From Brevibacillus parabrevis (GTDB lineage: Bacteria; Bacillota; Bacilli; Brevibacillales; Brevibacillaceae): a DNA stretch of 64,000 bases. Position numbers and translations under genes: made by a program. The notes under the pieces are model-generated. The model ran no database searches and was not told where the DNA came from. It saw nothing but the letters and a program-made list of their open reading frames with translations. Below are positions 33,424 through 42,458 of the stretch, one piece after another. The DNA lies in the NCBI RefSeq assembly GCF_003710905.1, contig NZ_RHHV01000012.1, positions 124,001 through 188,000 on the forward strand, read 5' to 3'. Position 1 is the stretch's first letter. The number at the start of each line of letters is the position of its first letter.

Positions 33424-34773
33424 ATGCGTAAGGTATTGATCGCAAACCGTGGTGAGATTGCCAGAAGAATTATGCGCACCTGCCGCGAAAAAGGAGTCGC
33501 AACCGTAGCCGTCTACTCGGATGCCGACCGCGACCTGCCGTTTGTCCGTGAAGCGGATGAAGCCGTCCATATCGGCCCGCCGCCAGTGCCGCACAGCTAC
33601 TTGAACGTAGAGGCTATCATCGCGGCGGCGAAAAGCACGAATGCCGATGCCATTCATCCCGGCTACGGACTGCTTTCGGAAAACGAAGCGTTCGCGAGGC
33701 GCGTTCTAGAAGAAGGGCTTGTATTCATTGGACCTTCGCCAAAGGTCATCGGGCAAATGGGCGACAAGCTGACGGCCCGCAGAATCATGCAGGAGGCAGG
33801 CGTGCCTGTCGTGCCAGGCTGCGAAGATTCGCTTGCGACAGTGGAAGAAGCGACAGCGCAGGCCGCTCAAATCGGCTATCCGGTCATGTTGAAGGCCAGT
33901 GCTGGCGGGGGCGGGATCGGCATGCAAATATGCCGTGAAGAGTCGCAGCTATTGCAAGCCTATCAGTCGGCAAAGGGTCGCGCCAAAGCGTATTTCGGCA
34001 ACGATGCGATGTACGTGGAAAAATATGTGGAGCGCCCGCGGCATATCGAGGTGCAGATTGCAGCCGACAACGCTGGCAATGTCATTCATCTGCTGGAGCG
34101 GGAGTGTTCCATTCAGCGCCGTCATCAAAAAGTGCTGGAAGAAAGCCCGTCGCCTTTTCTTGATCCTGCCACGAGAGAACAATTGTGCGAGGCAGCCGTC
34201 AAGGCAGCGAAGGCTGTCGGCTACACAGGGCTGGGAACGGTCGAGTTTATCGTAGATGAAAACAAAAATTTTTACTTTTTGGAAATGAACACGCGCTTGC
34301 AAGTGGAGCACGCCGTGACCGAAGAGATGACCGGATACGATTTGGTCGCTATGCAGCTGGCGATTGCCGATGGACAGCCGCTGCCAGTCGAACAGCGCGA
34401 TGTTCAGGCGAAGCGGCACGCGATTGAACTGCGTGTGTACGCGGAAGACCCGGTGACGTTTTTGCCGTCGCCAGGCACGATCAGCCTGTATCAGCCGCCT
34501 GCCATGGAGCATGTGCGGATCGATGACGGGGTAGAGTCGGGAACACAGGTTACGCCTTTTTACGACCCGATGATTGCCAAAGTGATCATTTCCGGCGAGA
34601 CAAGGGAAGAAGCTGTGGAGCGGGCGCAGGAAGCTATGCATCATTTTCTGATTACTGGTATTAAAACGAATATTCCATTTTTGCAGGAAGTATTGGCGGA
34701 TGAACAGTTCCGGGGCGGAGACTACACCACCTGGTTTATTACGGAGCGAACAACGAAAACCAACCACAAGTAA
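33424..34773 (+). CDS. Biotin carboxylase subunit, YngH/AccC type
   Basis: The 449-residue protein has the full biotin carboxylase pattern: KVLIANRGEIARRIMRTCRE, HPGYGLLSENEAFARR, ATP-grasp loop KASAGGGGIGMQ, EKYVERPRHIEVQ, LERECSIQRRHQKVLEE and EMNTRLQVEHAVTE. It carboxylates the biotin on the small carrier protein encoded 14 bases downstream. As first gene of a five-gene set (carrier, HMG-CoA lyase, hydratase, carboxyltransferase) it belongs to a methylcrotonyl-CoA carboxylase-like complex (Bacillus yngH) and not to fatty-acid AccC. The operon has a possible cre site upstream. Confidence 0.9.
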   Translation: MRKVLIANRGEIARRIMRTCREKGVATVAVYSDADRDLPFVREADEAVHIGPPPVPHSYLNVEAIIAAAKSTNADAIHPGYGLLSENEAFARRVLEEGLVFIGPSPKVIGQMGDKLTARRIMQEAGVPVVPGCEDSLATVEEATAQAAQIGYPVMLKASAGGGGIGMQICREESQLLQAYQSAKGRAKAYFGNDAMYVEKYVERPRHIEVQIAADNAGNVIHLLERECSIQRRHQKVLEESPSPFLDPATREQLCEAAVKAAKAVGYTGLGTVEFIVDENKNFYFLEMNTRLQVEHAVTEEMTGYDLVAMQLAIADGQPLPVEQRDVQAKRHAIELRVYAEDPVTFLPSPGTISLYQPPAMEHVRIDDGVESGTQVTPFYDPMIAKVIISGETREEAVERAQEAMHHFLITGIKTNIPFLQEVLADEQFRGGDYTTWFITERTTKTNHK

Positions 34774-34787
34774 GGAGAGGGTCTTGG

Positions 34788-35000
34788 ATGAAACAAGTAG
34801 CAGCGAATATGGCAGGAACCGTCATTTCTGTTTTGGTGCAGCCAGGTGACACGATCAGCGAGGGGCAAGATGTCATCGTATTGGAATCGATGAAAATGGA
34901 AGTGCCTGTCCAGTCGATGGAAGCGGGAAAAGTCGTGGAAGTGAAAGCGAATATCGGTGATTTTGTCAACGATGGCGACATTATCGTCGTTCTCGAATAA
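34788..35000 (+). CDS. Biotin/lipoyl attachment domain protein (stand-alone biotin carrier), YngHB-like
   Basis: The 70-residue product is little more than a biotinyl domain: GTVISVLVQPGDTISEGQDV, VLESMKMEVPVQS with the biotinylated lysine, and ANIGDFVNDGDIIVVLE. It carries the carboxybiotin between the carboxylase upstream and the carboxyltransferase three genes downstream. AAGGAGAGG lies 8 bases before the ATG, 14 bases after the previous stop. Size and location match Bacillus YngHB. Confidence 0.92.
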   Translation: MKQVAANMAGTVISVLVQPGDTISEGQDVIVLESMKMEVPVQSMEAGKVVEVKANIGDFVNDGDIIVVLE

Positions 35001-35049
35001 TTTTTTTCTTTCCAAACTGAGCGGTCGCTAGGAAAGGGGCGGGAAGATT

Positions 35050-35964
35050 GTGAACGTGCAAATCGTAGAGGTTGGCCCACGCGATGGGCTGCAAAATGAG
35101 AGCGTCATCGTACCCGCAGAAGCAAAAATCGAGTTGATTAAGAAGCTGATCGACGCCGGGCTTGTGCGGATCGAGGCCAGCTCGTTTGTCAATCCGCGCT
35201 GGATTCCGCAATTGGCGGACGCCGAGGAAGTTTTGCAAGGGATACTTCCAGCCAGCAAAAAGGACGTGCGCATCAGTGCGCTGGTGCCAAACGTTCGCGG
35301 GCTGGAGCGGGCGCGCCTGTGCGGCGTGAGCGAAGTTGCCCTGTTCATGTCTGCCTCGGAGAGCCATAACCGCAAAAATATTAACAAAAGCATCACGGAA
35401 ACATTTCCTGTGCTGGCGGAAGCGGCGAAGGAAGCGCTCGCTCTCGGCATGCGCGTGCGCGGGTACGTCTCCACCGTGTTTGGTTGTCCGTATGAGGGAG
35501 CCGTCCCTGTTGACAACACGAGAAGAGTGACCCATGCGCTCGTCGAGATGGGCGTGTCCGAAGTTTCGCTCGGGGATACGATCGGCGTGGCAACCCCAAA
35601 GCAAGTGCACGAGGTTTTTCAGGAGCTTGTGAAAGATGTTACGACCGAGCGCTTAGCCGGGCACTTTCACGACACGCGAGGAACCGGGCTGGCGAATGTC
35701 GCGGCAGCGTTGGCGGAAGGCATCCGGATTTTTGACAGCTCCATCGGCGGCTTGGGCGGATGCCCGTACGCACCGGGGGCGGCAGGCAACATTTCGACGG
35801 AAGACTTGGTCTACATGCTGCACGGAATGGGCTATGAAACCGGAGTTGACCTGAATCGGCTGACAGAGGCAGGTGCCTACATCCAGGAACAGCTGGGCAG
35901 GGAGCTGACTTCCAAAGTTTTGAAAGCTAACCTGGCAAAGCAAAAGCAGGAGGAGCATACGTAG
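35050..35964 (+). CDS. Hydroxymethylglutaryl-CoA lyase, YngG-like
   Basis: The 304-residue TIM-barrel enzyme starts at a GTG. It shows VEVGPRDGLQNES (metal-site aspartate), VSTVFGCPYEG, GDTIGVATP, HFHDTRGTGLANV and the HMG-CoA lyase signature IGGLGGCPYAPGA with the catalytic cysteine. It splits HMG-CoA to acetyl-CoA and acetoacetate, the last step of leucine breakdown, and so follows logically from the carboxylase and hydratase in the same operon. Confidence 0.9.
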   Translation: MNVQIVEVGPRDGLQNESVIVPAEAKIELIKKLIDAGLVRIEASSFVNPRWIPQLADAEEVLQGILPASKKDVRISALVPNVRGLERARLCGVSEVALFMSASESHNRKNINKSITETFPVLAEAAKEALALGMRVRGYVSTVFGCPYEGAVPVDNTRRVTHALVEMGVSEVSLGDTIGVATPKQVHEVFQELVKDVTTERLAGHFHDTRGTGLANVAAALAEGIRIFDSSIGGLGGCPYAPGAAGNISTEDLVYMLHGMGYETGVDLNRLTEAGAYIQEQLGRELTSKVLKANLAKQKQEEHT

Positions 35965-35978
35965 AGAGGAAGGGCCAC

Positions 35979-36752
35979 ATGACGATTTCCTATCGAAAAG
36001 ACGGGCTGGTCGGTGTCGTGACGCTTGATCGGCCGGATGTGTTCAACTGTTTGAACCTGGAGACTTTGACGGAACTGCGCAAGCTTATCGCCGAACTTGC
36101 CCGCGATCGCAGCACGCGTGTCGTCATCGTCACCGGGGCGGGAGACAAGGCATTTTGCTCCGGCGCGGATTTGAAGGAACGGCGAGGCATGTCGCCCGAA
36201 CAGGTGGAAGTGTACATTCGGACGATTCGCGACACGTTCAGCGAGCTTGAAAAACTGCAAAAGCCAGTCATTGCTGCCCTCAACGGTTTGGCGCTTGGCG
36301 GCGGTACGGAGCTGGCGCTCGCCTGCGATTTGCGAATCATGAGCGAGCAGGCGCAAATGGGCTTGACGGAAACCTCTCTCGGCATTATCCCGGGAGCGGG
36401 CGGCACGCAGCGGCTGCCGCGGCTAGTCGGCAAGGGCATCGCCAAAGAACTGATTTTTACAGCGCGGCGCGTTTTCCCGGCGGAAGCTTTGGCGATCGGG
36501 CTTGTCAACCGCGTCGTGCCGCACGAGCAACTGATGAATGTGTCCATGGAGCTGGCAGCGCAGATTGCGAGCAATGCTCCGCTGGCGCTGGCCCAGGCCA
36601 AGTTTGCCATCGACTGCGGCAGCGAAGTAGAGCTGGCAACCGGATTGATGATGGAGAGCAATGCGTACCAGCTGCTCGTTCCGACCAAGGACCGTTTGGA
36701 AGGACTGGCAGCTTTTGCGGAAAAACGAAAACCGATCTATCGCGGAGAGTGA
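35979..36752 (+). CDS. Enoyl-CoA hydratase, probably methylglutaconyl-CoA hydratase (YngF-like)
   Basis: The 257-residue crotonase has both catalytic glutamates (LGGGTELALAC and MGLTETSLG) and PGAGGTQRLPRLVG, so hydratase activity is likely, in contrast to the relative at 31067. The operon context between HMG-CoA lyase and the carboxyltransferase points to 3-methylglutaconyl-CoA as substrate. GGAAGG lies upstream of the ATG, 14 bases after the previous gene. Confidence 0.87.
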   Translation: MTISYRKDGLVGVVTLDRPDVFNCLNLETLTELRKLIAELARDRSTRVVIVTGAGDKAFCSGADLKERRGMSPEQVEVYIRTIRDTFSELEKLQKPVIAALNGLALGGGTELALACDLRIMSEQAQMGLTETSLGIIPGAGGTQRLPRLVGKGIAKELIFTARRVFPAEALAIGLVNRVVPHEQLMNVSMELAAQIASNAPLALAQAKFAIDCGSEVELATGLMMESNAYQLLVPTKDRLEGLAAFAEKRKPIYRGE

Positions 36753-36768
36753 CGAGGGGGAGTAGCCG

Positions 36769-38307
36769 ATGACCAAGCATTTGGAAGAGACGTTGCAGGA
36801 GAAGATCGCGCATATCAAGCAAGGTGGCGATGCCAAATACCACGAAAAGCTCAAGGAGCAGAACAAGCTGTTCGTCCGCGATCGGCTGAAGCTGTTGTTC
36901 GACGATGAGTTCATGGTCGAGGACGGGCTGTTCGCCAATGTCATGGCGGGAGATTTGCCTGCGGATGGCGTCGTGACTGCGATTGGAAAAGTAAACGGCC
37001 AGACGGTATGCGTCATGGCCAATGACTCTACGGTCAAAGCAGGCTCCTGGGGCTCGCGGACGGTAGAAAAAATCATTCGCATCCAGGAAACGGCGGAAAA
37101 AATGCGCGTACCGCTGATTTACCTCGTGGACTCGGCAGGCGCTCGCATTACCGACCAGTTGGAAATGTTCCCCGGCAGACGGGGAGCGGGACGCATTTTT
37201 TACAATCAAGTGAAGCTGTCCGGCAAAATTCCGCAAGTCTGCATTTTGTTCGGCCCATCTGCTGCGGGCGGCGCGTACATCCCGGCTTTTTGCGACATTG
37301 TGATCATGGTCGACAAAAACGCGAGCATGTACCTCGGCTCGCCGCGCATGGCGGAGATGGTGATCGGGGAAAAGGTGAGTCTGGAAGAGCTGGGCGGCGC
37401 CCGGATGCATTGCTCGGTGAGCGGCTGCGGCGATGTGCTGGCAGCAAACGAAGAGGAAGCGATTCAGTCTGCGCGCACCTACTTGAGCTTTTTCCCGGCG
37501 AACTACAGCGAGCAGCCTCCGCTCCAAGCGGCAAAAGCGCCGATCGAGACGGCCAAAGACATCACTACTATCGTACCGGAAAACCAAAATGCCGCGTTCA
37601 ACATGCACGATCTCATTCAATCGCTCGTTGATGCGGATTCATTTTTCGAGATCAAGAAGCTGTTCGCGCAAGAGCTGATTACGGGTCTTGCCCGTCTGGA
37701 TGGCAAGCCGGTCGGGATCATCGCCAACCAGCCACGGGTAAAAGGCGGCGTCCTGTTCGTCGATTCCGCCGACAAAGCGGCGCGCTTCATTACTTTGTGC
37801 GATGCGTTCGGAATCCCGCTGCTGTTTTTGGCCGACGTTCCAGGCTTCATGATCGGCACCGCAGTAGAGCGGGCGGGCATCATCCGTCACGGAGCGAAAA
37901 TGATTTCCGCTATGGCCGAGGCGACCGTACCGAAAATTTCCGTGATTGTGCGCAAGGCGTATGGAGCCGGACTGTACGCCATGGCCAGCTCGGCGTTTGA
38001 ACCGGACGCGTGCATCGCCTTGCCTGGAGCGCAAATCGCGGTCATGGGCCCGGAAGCTGCCGTAAACGCTGTGTACAGCAACAAAATTCAGGCGATCGAG
38101 GACCCGGCAGAACGTCAGGCGTTCATTCAGGAGAAGCGCAAGGAATACCAGGAGGACATCGACTTGTATTTGCTGGCTTCCAACCTGATCGTCGACGCGA
38201 TTGTGCCGCCGAGCGGTTTGCGCCATGATCTGATTTCGCGCTACGAGATTTACAAGGGGAAACGGCAAGTTTTCTCTGACCGCAAGCATCCCGTTTATCC
38301 TGTATAA
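36769..38307 (+). CDS. Acyl-CoA carboxyltransferase subunit, YngE-like
   Basis: The 512-residue protein has the two-lobe carboxyltransferase fold: HYHEKLK-type N-terminus, YLVDSAGARITDQLEMFPGRRGAGRIF, CILFGPSAAGGAYIPAFCDI, RMAEMVIGEKVSLEELGGARMH in lobe one, and GIIANQPRVKGGVLFVDSA, FLADVPGFMIGTAVERAGIIRHGAKM, RKAYGAGLYAM, AVMGPEAAVNAVY in lobe two. It transfers the carboxyl group to an acyl-CoA, most likely 3-methylcrotonyl-CoA given the HMG-CoA lyase partner; propionyl-CoA is an alternative. It ends the operon before a terminator. Confidence 0.9.
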   Translation: MTKHLEETLQEKIAHIKQGGDAKYHEKLKEQNKLFVRDRLKLLFDDEFMVEDGLFANVMAGDLPADGVVTAIGKVNGQTVCVMANDSTVKAGSWGSRTVEKIIRIQETAEKMRVPLIYLVDSAGARITDQLEMFPGRRGAGRIFYNQVKLSGKIPQVCILFGPSAAGGAYIPAFCDIVIMVDKNASMYLGSPRMAEMVIGEKVSLEELGGARMHCSVSGCGDVLAANEEEAIQSARTYLSFFPANYSEQPPLQAAKAPIETAKDITTIVPENQNAAFNMHDLIQSLVDADSFFEIKKLFAQELITGLARLDGKPVGIIANQPRVKGGVLFVDSADKAARFITLCDAFGIPLLFLADVPGFMIGTAVERAGIIRHGAKMISAMAEATVPKISVIVRKAYGAGLYAMASSAFEPDACIALPGAQIAVMGPEAAVNAVYSNKIQAIEDPAERQAFIQEKRKEYQEDIDLYLLASNLIVDAIVPPSGLRHDLISRYEIYKGKRQVFSDRKHPVYPV

Positions 38308-38316
38308 ATATTCGTT

Positions 38317-38348
38317 GAGACTGTCGCTATCCCGCGGCAGTCTTTTTT
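38317..38348 (+). terminator. Terminator of the yng-type operon
   Basis: GACTGTCGC and GCGGCAGTC pair around TATCCC and are followed by six Ts, 10 bases after the stop. Confidence 0.85.
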
Positions 38349-38447
38349 GAGCAGATTGAAAACGGCGAGCAGTTGACCGCTTGAAAAACAAAGGAACGTG
38401 GCTGATAGAAATTTTTCGATAATTTTGATCTTTTTTGTTCCAATCAA

Positions 38448-38476
38448 TTGAACAATCTCCTAAACTCTGCTATTCT
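38448..38476 (+). promoter_or_regulatory. Candidate promoter of panE
   Basis: TTGAAC and TATTCT are separated by 17 bases, in an AT-rich stretch 35 bases upstream of the start. Confidence 0.4.
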
Positions 38477-38510
38477 TATAAAATAAGTATTGATTAATGT
38501 AGGTGAACAA

Positions 38511-39473
38511 ATGCAACCCGATACAAGCGCTTTGCAAGTGGTTGTCGTTGGCGGAGGTTCCGTTGGTTTGCTGTATGCAGCAAGGCTTGCGCTCGCTGGT
38601 CAGTCCGTGACCGTCGTAACGCGCAGTTCACTACAGGCGAATCAACTCATGGAGCAAGGACTGTGGCTCCACAGTCTGGACGGCCAAAAAAACAGAGTAA
38701 ACGTACAAGCCCAACCGATTGCAGATGGATTGCCGGAAGGGAACTTGTATTTGCTCACTGTCAAACAGCCCGATTTGCCCTCGCTACTCCCGGCTCTTGC
38801 CGAAATCCCTCCGTACGCGCGTGTCATTGCCTTGCAAAACGGCATGGGACACCAGGAATTGCTCGCATCTGTACTGGAGGATGCGCAATGCTACTTCGCC
38901 ATTCATACAGAAGGAGCCAGAAGGCATTCTGCTACGGAAGTGGAGCATACCGGAACAGGGACGCTTCGCGTGGGGCCCTGGCAGGAAAAGGCAGACCGCG
39001 ATGCTTTGATTGACGCATTCGTCACATGGGCAGTCGATGCAGGCATCACAGCGCTTTATGAAAAAGCAATCGAACCGCATGCGTGGAGAAAGCTGTTGGC
39101 CAATGCCTTGATCAATCCGCTCACGGCATTGTTTGAGATTCCGAATGGCGCCCTCCTCGACAGTTCATATACGCAAGGACTGATGCGTGATTTATTTAAT
39201 GAAGCTGTGGAGGTAGCTGCTTTTTCCGGACAGAAAATCGGCGATCCCGAATGGCAGGAAATTGTCGCCATTTGCCGAAATACTTCCCGTAATCTTTCCT
39301 CCATGCTTCAGGATGTGAAGCGGCAAAAACCGACGGAAGTGCAAGCAATCAACGGCTACCTCGTGAAGCGGGGAAAAGAAGCCGGGATTCCTACTCCGTT
39401 GCACGAAACCTTGCTTCGCGTCATTCTTCTCAAGACAAGCATGGGAATAGGGAAGGAGGGGAGGCGACAGTAG
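38511..39473 (+). CDS. panE: 2-dehydropantoate 2-reductase
   Basis: The 320-residue product starts at the ATG at 38511 (TAGGTGA upstream). It has the NAD(P)-binding VVVVGGGSVGLLYAARLALAG, the KQPD-containing loop LTVKQPDLPSL, IALQNGMGHQELL, and PHAWRKLLANALINPLTAL with the catalytic lysine. It reduces ketopantoate to pantoate in CoA synthesis. In Bacillus the homologue (YlbQ) is followed by bshC and the dcw cluster, as here with insertions. The following gene starts directly after its stop codon. Confidence 0.87.
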   Translation: MQPDTSALQVVVVGGGSVGLLYAARLALAGQSVTVVTRSSLQANQLMEQGLWLHSLDGQKNRVNVQAQPIADGLPEGNLYLLTVKQPDLPSLLPALAEIPPYARVIALQNGMGHQELLASVLEDAQCYFAIHTEGARRHSATEVEHTGTGTLRVGPWQEKADRDALIDAFVTWAVDAGITALYEKAIEPHAWRKLLANALINPLTALFEIPNGALLDSSYTQGLMRDLFNEAVEVAAFSGQKIGDPEWQEIVAICRNTSRNLSSMLQDVKRQKPTEVQAINGYLVKRGKEAGIPTPLHETLLRVILLKTSMGIGKEGRRQ

Positions 39474-39872
39474 ATGGCCGTGTGGACAACTTTCTGGTCC
39501 TATTTTTGGGGTACGCTGACCGTAGTGCCTTTCTTGGGGTTTCCGCTTGTTTACTTGAGCGTGTACATGTGGAAGCGGAACAAGAGATTGGCCGGTCGCT
39601 GGGCGGTGAATATCACGAATTTTTTGGTGATTCGCTCCGCTGTTTCCGCATACGAACTCATCTGGCCTGAGGCGATGTCGGCCTGGTGGTGGGTGAGCTG
39701 CTTTTTCCTCGGCGCCGTTGTGCTTTTGGGATGGCTCCAGGTCAAGCTGAAAGGAAAGCTATCTCTGAAAAAGGTCGGGTTTTCCGCCTGGCGGTTGTCG
39801 TTTCTCTGGTTTGGACTTGTCTATATAGTGCTGTTTACGACCGGCATAATCAAGACGATGGGTGTCGTGTAA
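39474..39872 (+). CDS. Small four-helix membrane protein, probably DUF3397
   Basis: The ATG follows the panE stop codon with no gap, and GGAGGGGAGG lies at the end of panE, so the two are coupled. The 132-residue product has four hydrophobic segments (about 8-31, 42-60, 70-88 and 104-128) joined by short basic loops. The layout and position between panE and bshC agree with the DUF3397 family of Bacilli; function unknown. Confidence 0.6.
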   Translation: MAVWTTFWSYFWGTLTVVPFLGFPLVYLSVYMWKRNKRLAGRWAVNITNFLVIRSAVSAYELIWPEAMSAWWWVSCFFLGAVVLLGWLQVKLKGKLSLKKVGFSAWRLSFLWFGLVYIVLFTTGIIKTMGVV

Positions 39873-39925
39873 CGCACTGACTGATACATATCGTATTTAT
39901 TCCGATAAGAAAGAAGGTTGGAACT

Positions 39926-40483
39926 ATGCGACTTCCCATCGAGAGCATCGGACATAAGATTCGGATGATTCGAAAAGAACGTGGATTTACTTTGGAGATC
40001 ATGGCAGGCAAAACAGGGCTCAGCAAAGGGCTGCTCAGCCAGGTGGAACGGGGGATATCCCAACCGTCACTGGATTCTCTCTGGAAAATTACAAAGGCCC
40101 TGGAGTCTCCGATCATTCATTTCTTCGAAGACATCGACCAAAAGCAAGTACACGTGACACGTCTGCAAAAGCGCAGACAGCTGGTTTTTCCCGAATCGAC
40201 CGGCACGTATTCGTTGCTCTCGATGGGAGGAAGCGCCAAGCTGGGCATGCTGGAAGTGCGTCTGATGCCGAAGGAAATGGTCACAGACAAATTCGTCCAG
40301 TCCGAAGGCGAGGAGTGCTTTACCGTCATATCGGGTAGCGTGACAGCGAGGTTCAATGATGAAGAGCACGTGTTGGAGGCGGGAGACAGCATCTCGTTTG
40401 ACAGCAGCAAGTCGCACACGATTGAAAACAGCGGCGAGGTGGAAGCTGTCCTGATCTGGTCTGTTACTCCGCCGCAATTTTAA
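39926..40483 (+). CDS. XRE-family regulator with C-terminal cupin domain
   Basis: The 185-residue protein has an N-terminal helix-turn-helix (IGHKIRMIRKERGFTLEIMAGKTGLSKGLLSQVERGISQPSLDSL) and a C-terminal cupin fold (LGMLEVRLMPKEM, EGEECFTVISGSVTARF, LEAGDSISFDSSKSHTIEN). This class (PuuR/YdcN type) senses small ligands through the cupin and often controls amino-acid, polyamine or sugar genes. No target is evident nearby. A terminator follows, so it may be the end of the panE operon or a unit of its own. Confidence 0.82.
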   Translation: MRLPIESIGHKIRMIRKERGFTLEIMAGKTGLSKGLLSQVERGISQPSLDSLWKITKALESPIIHFFEDIDQKQVHVTRLQKRRQLVFPESTGTYSLLSMGGSAKLGMLEVRLMPKEMVTDKFVQSEGEECFTVISGSVTARFNDEEHVLEAGDSISFDSSKSHTIENSGEVEAVLIWSVTPPQF

Positions 40484-40504
40484 AAAGATGCCAGCTCTAC
40501 ACTT

Positions 40505-40538
40505 TGACAACCCATTTAAGCGGGTTGTCTTGTTTTTT
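40505..40538 (+). terminator. Intrinsic terminator
   Basis: GACAACCC and GGGTTGTC pair around ATTTAAGC and are followed by TTGTTTTTT, between the XRE regulator and bshC. Confidence 0.85.
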
Positions 40539-40552
40539 GTGAATGCCTGGCG

Positions 40553-40561
40553 TGGTATAAT
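40553..40561 (+). promoter_or_regulatory. Extended -10 promoter element upstream of bshC
   Basis: TGGTATAAT is a perfect -10 with the TG extension, 37 bases before bshC. No good -35 is present; the extended element can compensate. Confidence 0.5.
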
Positions 40562-40597
40562 TTGCAGTGACCATCGCCCTAAGAAAGGTGAGCTAGC

Positions 40598-42217
40598 ATG
40601 AATGTTGAACGCGTTGCGCTTCCATTGGCAAATCGGCTGGCGCGAGAGTACCAGCAGCAAAACGAGTCTGCCCTGTCATTTTTTGCCCATAATCCCTACC
40701 GAGATCAGGCATACCGGGAGCGGCTGGAGTGGCTGTCCACCCAAACCTTCAATCGGCTCCAACTGGCGGAAGGCTTACATAACTTTAATCAGGCGATCGG
40801 AAACCACCCCGAAGCGCTGGACAAAATCGAGTTGTTGAAGCAGCAGGATACATATGTCGTCATCGGCGGTCAGCAGGCAGGCGTCCTGACAGGCCCGCTG
40901 TATACGATCAACAAGGCCGTCCATTTGATTCAGGCGGCCAAAAAGCTCTCTGCCGAGCTGCAAGTAAACGTCGTCCCGGTCTTTTGGATCGCGGGCGAAG
41001 ATCACGACATCGATGAGATCGACCACGTGTACTGGACGACGGATGGCGATACGCGTCTGCACAAAGAGCGGCTGTCGCTGAAAAAGAGAGGTCGTGCGTC
41101 TGCAAGCAAGCTTCCTTTGGAAGAGGAAGTGTGTATGCAGTTCCTGGAAACGTTTTTCCAGGAACAAACCGAGACGGCGGAAACGAAAAACGTACGGGAA
41201 TTGCTGACGCAAACGGCGAAAAGCTCATCCACGGTAGTGGAGTGGTTTGCGCGTCTATTGGCGCAGTTGTTTGGCAAGCATGGCCTGATCCTTGTCGAGT
41301 CATCGCTGCCTTTTGTCCGGGAGTTGGAACGTCCCGTATTTCAGCAGGTGATCGAGAAAAACGAGCAAATGGCCCAGTTGCTGGTGCAGGCTTCCGAGCG
41401 GCTTGCCACAGCGGGCTACCCGTTGCAGCTTGAAGTCGACGAACATCAGGCCAACTTGTTTATTTATGAAGGCGAGGATCGCCTTTTGCTTTCCCGTCAT
41501 CTGGATCGCTTTGTCAACAGACGGCAGTCGTACAGCCGCGACGAGCTGCTTGCGCTTGTCCAGGAACAGCCGGAGCGGTTCAGTGCCAATGTGGTCACGC
41601 GCGGTCTGATGCAGGAGCAACTGTTCCCGACGCTTGCGTTCATTGGCGGACCCGGTGAAATCGCCTACTGGGCGTATTACCGCGAAGTTTTTGCGTTGTT
41701 CGGGATGCAGATGCCGATTGTTTTGCCGCGGATGTCGATCACTTTGGTGGAAGGGGCGCATTTGCGCTTGCTGGAGGGTCTGGAGCTGTCTGTCGAGCAG
41801 GTTTTGACCGGCTTCACCGAATGGAAAGCTGACTGGGAGAAGAAACAAGGCCCGCATCCGCTGCACGAACAATTCGCCCAAGTGCGCCAATCGATTGAGC
41901 AGCTCTACCGTCCACTCGTGGACGAAGTGATCCGGCTGGACCCGGGAATGCGCGGGCTGTCGGAGAAAAACAGCACGCTCTTGCTCGAACAAGTCTCCTT
42001 TTTGGAGGAGCGGCTGATTCGTTCCTTGCAGCAAAAAGAAGACGTGGCCTACAACCGGATCAAGCGAATCGAGACGACGCTGTTGCCGGAGGGCGGTCTG
42101 CAAGAACGCAAGCTGTGCTTTTTCCCTTTTGCAAACAAGTACGGATTGGAATTAATCGATCGCATGGTCGAAGCGCCATTCACCCATGACGGGACTCATC
42201 AACTGTTTTTTGTCTAG
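40598..42217 (+). CDS. bshC: Bacillithiol biosynthesis protein BshC (putative cysteine ligase)
   Basis: The 539-residue product has the BshC (YllA) features: FNQAIGNHPEALDKIELLKQ, YVVIGGQQAGVLTGPLYTINKAVHLI (Rossmann-like core), PVFWIAGEDHDIDEIDH, and FIGGPGEIAYWAYYREVFALFGM. It is needed for the last step of bacillithiol synthesis, adding cysteine to glucosaminyl-malate. In Bacillus it directly precedes mraZ; here about 8 kb of other genes separate them. AAAGGTGAG lies 6 bases upstream of the ATG. Confidence 0.93.
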   Translation: MNVERVALPLANRLAREYQQQNESALSFFAHNPYRDQAYRERLEWLSTQTFNRLQLAEGLHNFNQAIGNHPEALDKIELLKQQDTYVVIGGQQAGVLTGPLYTINKAVHLIQAAKKLSAELQVNVVPVFWIAGEDHDIDEIDHVYWTTDGDTRLHKERLSLKKRGRASASKLPLEEEVCMQFLETFFQEQTETAETKNVRELLTQTAKSSSTVVEWFARLLAQLFGKHGLILVESSLPFVRELERPVFQQVIEKNEQMAQLLVQASERLATAGYPLQLEVDEHQANLFIYEGEDRLLLSRHLDRFVNRRQSYSRDELLALVQEQPERFSANVVTRGLMQEQLFPTLAFIGGPGEIAYWAYYREVFALFGMQMPIVLPRMSITLVEGAHLRLLEGLELSVEQVLTGFTEWKADWEKKQGPHPLHEQFAQVRQSIEQLYRPLVDEVIRLDPGMRGLSEKNSTLLLEQVSFLEERLIRSLQQKEDVAYNRIKRIETTLLPEGGLQERKLCFFPFANKYGLELIDRMVEAPFTHDGTHQLFFV

Positions 42218-42224
42218 AAATCGC

Positions 42225-42265
42225 CAAAGCCGACTGCTCGTCCTGGACGAAACGTCGGCTTTTTT
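42225..42265 (+). terminator. Terminator of bshC
   Basis: AAAGCCGAC and GTCGGCTTT flank an inner CGTCC/GGACG pairing and are followed by six Ts. Confidence 0.85.
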
Positions 42266-42458
42266 CTATGAAAAACGTCTCGATGTTTTTCAGGAAATGG
42301 GATGTGCCCGCTTGGCTTGCGGTCAACAAAACGGACATGACCATTTTGGTTGTTGCACCGCTTGTGGGAAAAATTTCTAACGAATAGACCGAAACTTTTC
42401 CGACAAATTTTGCGTCCTACGAATAAGGCAATTCCTGTGAGGAAAGGTGGTACTCGAG

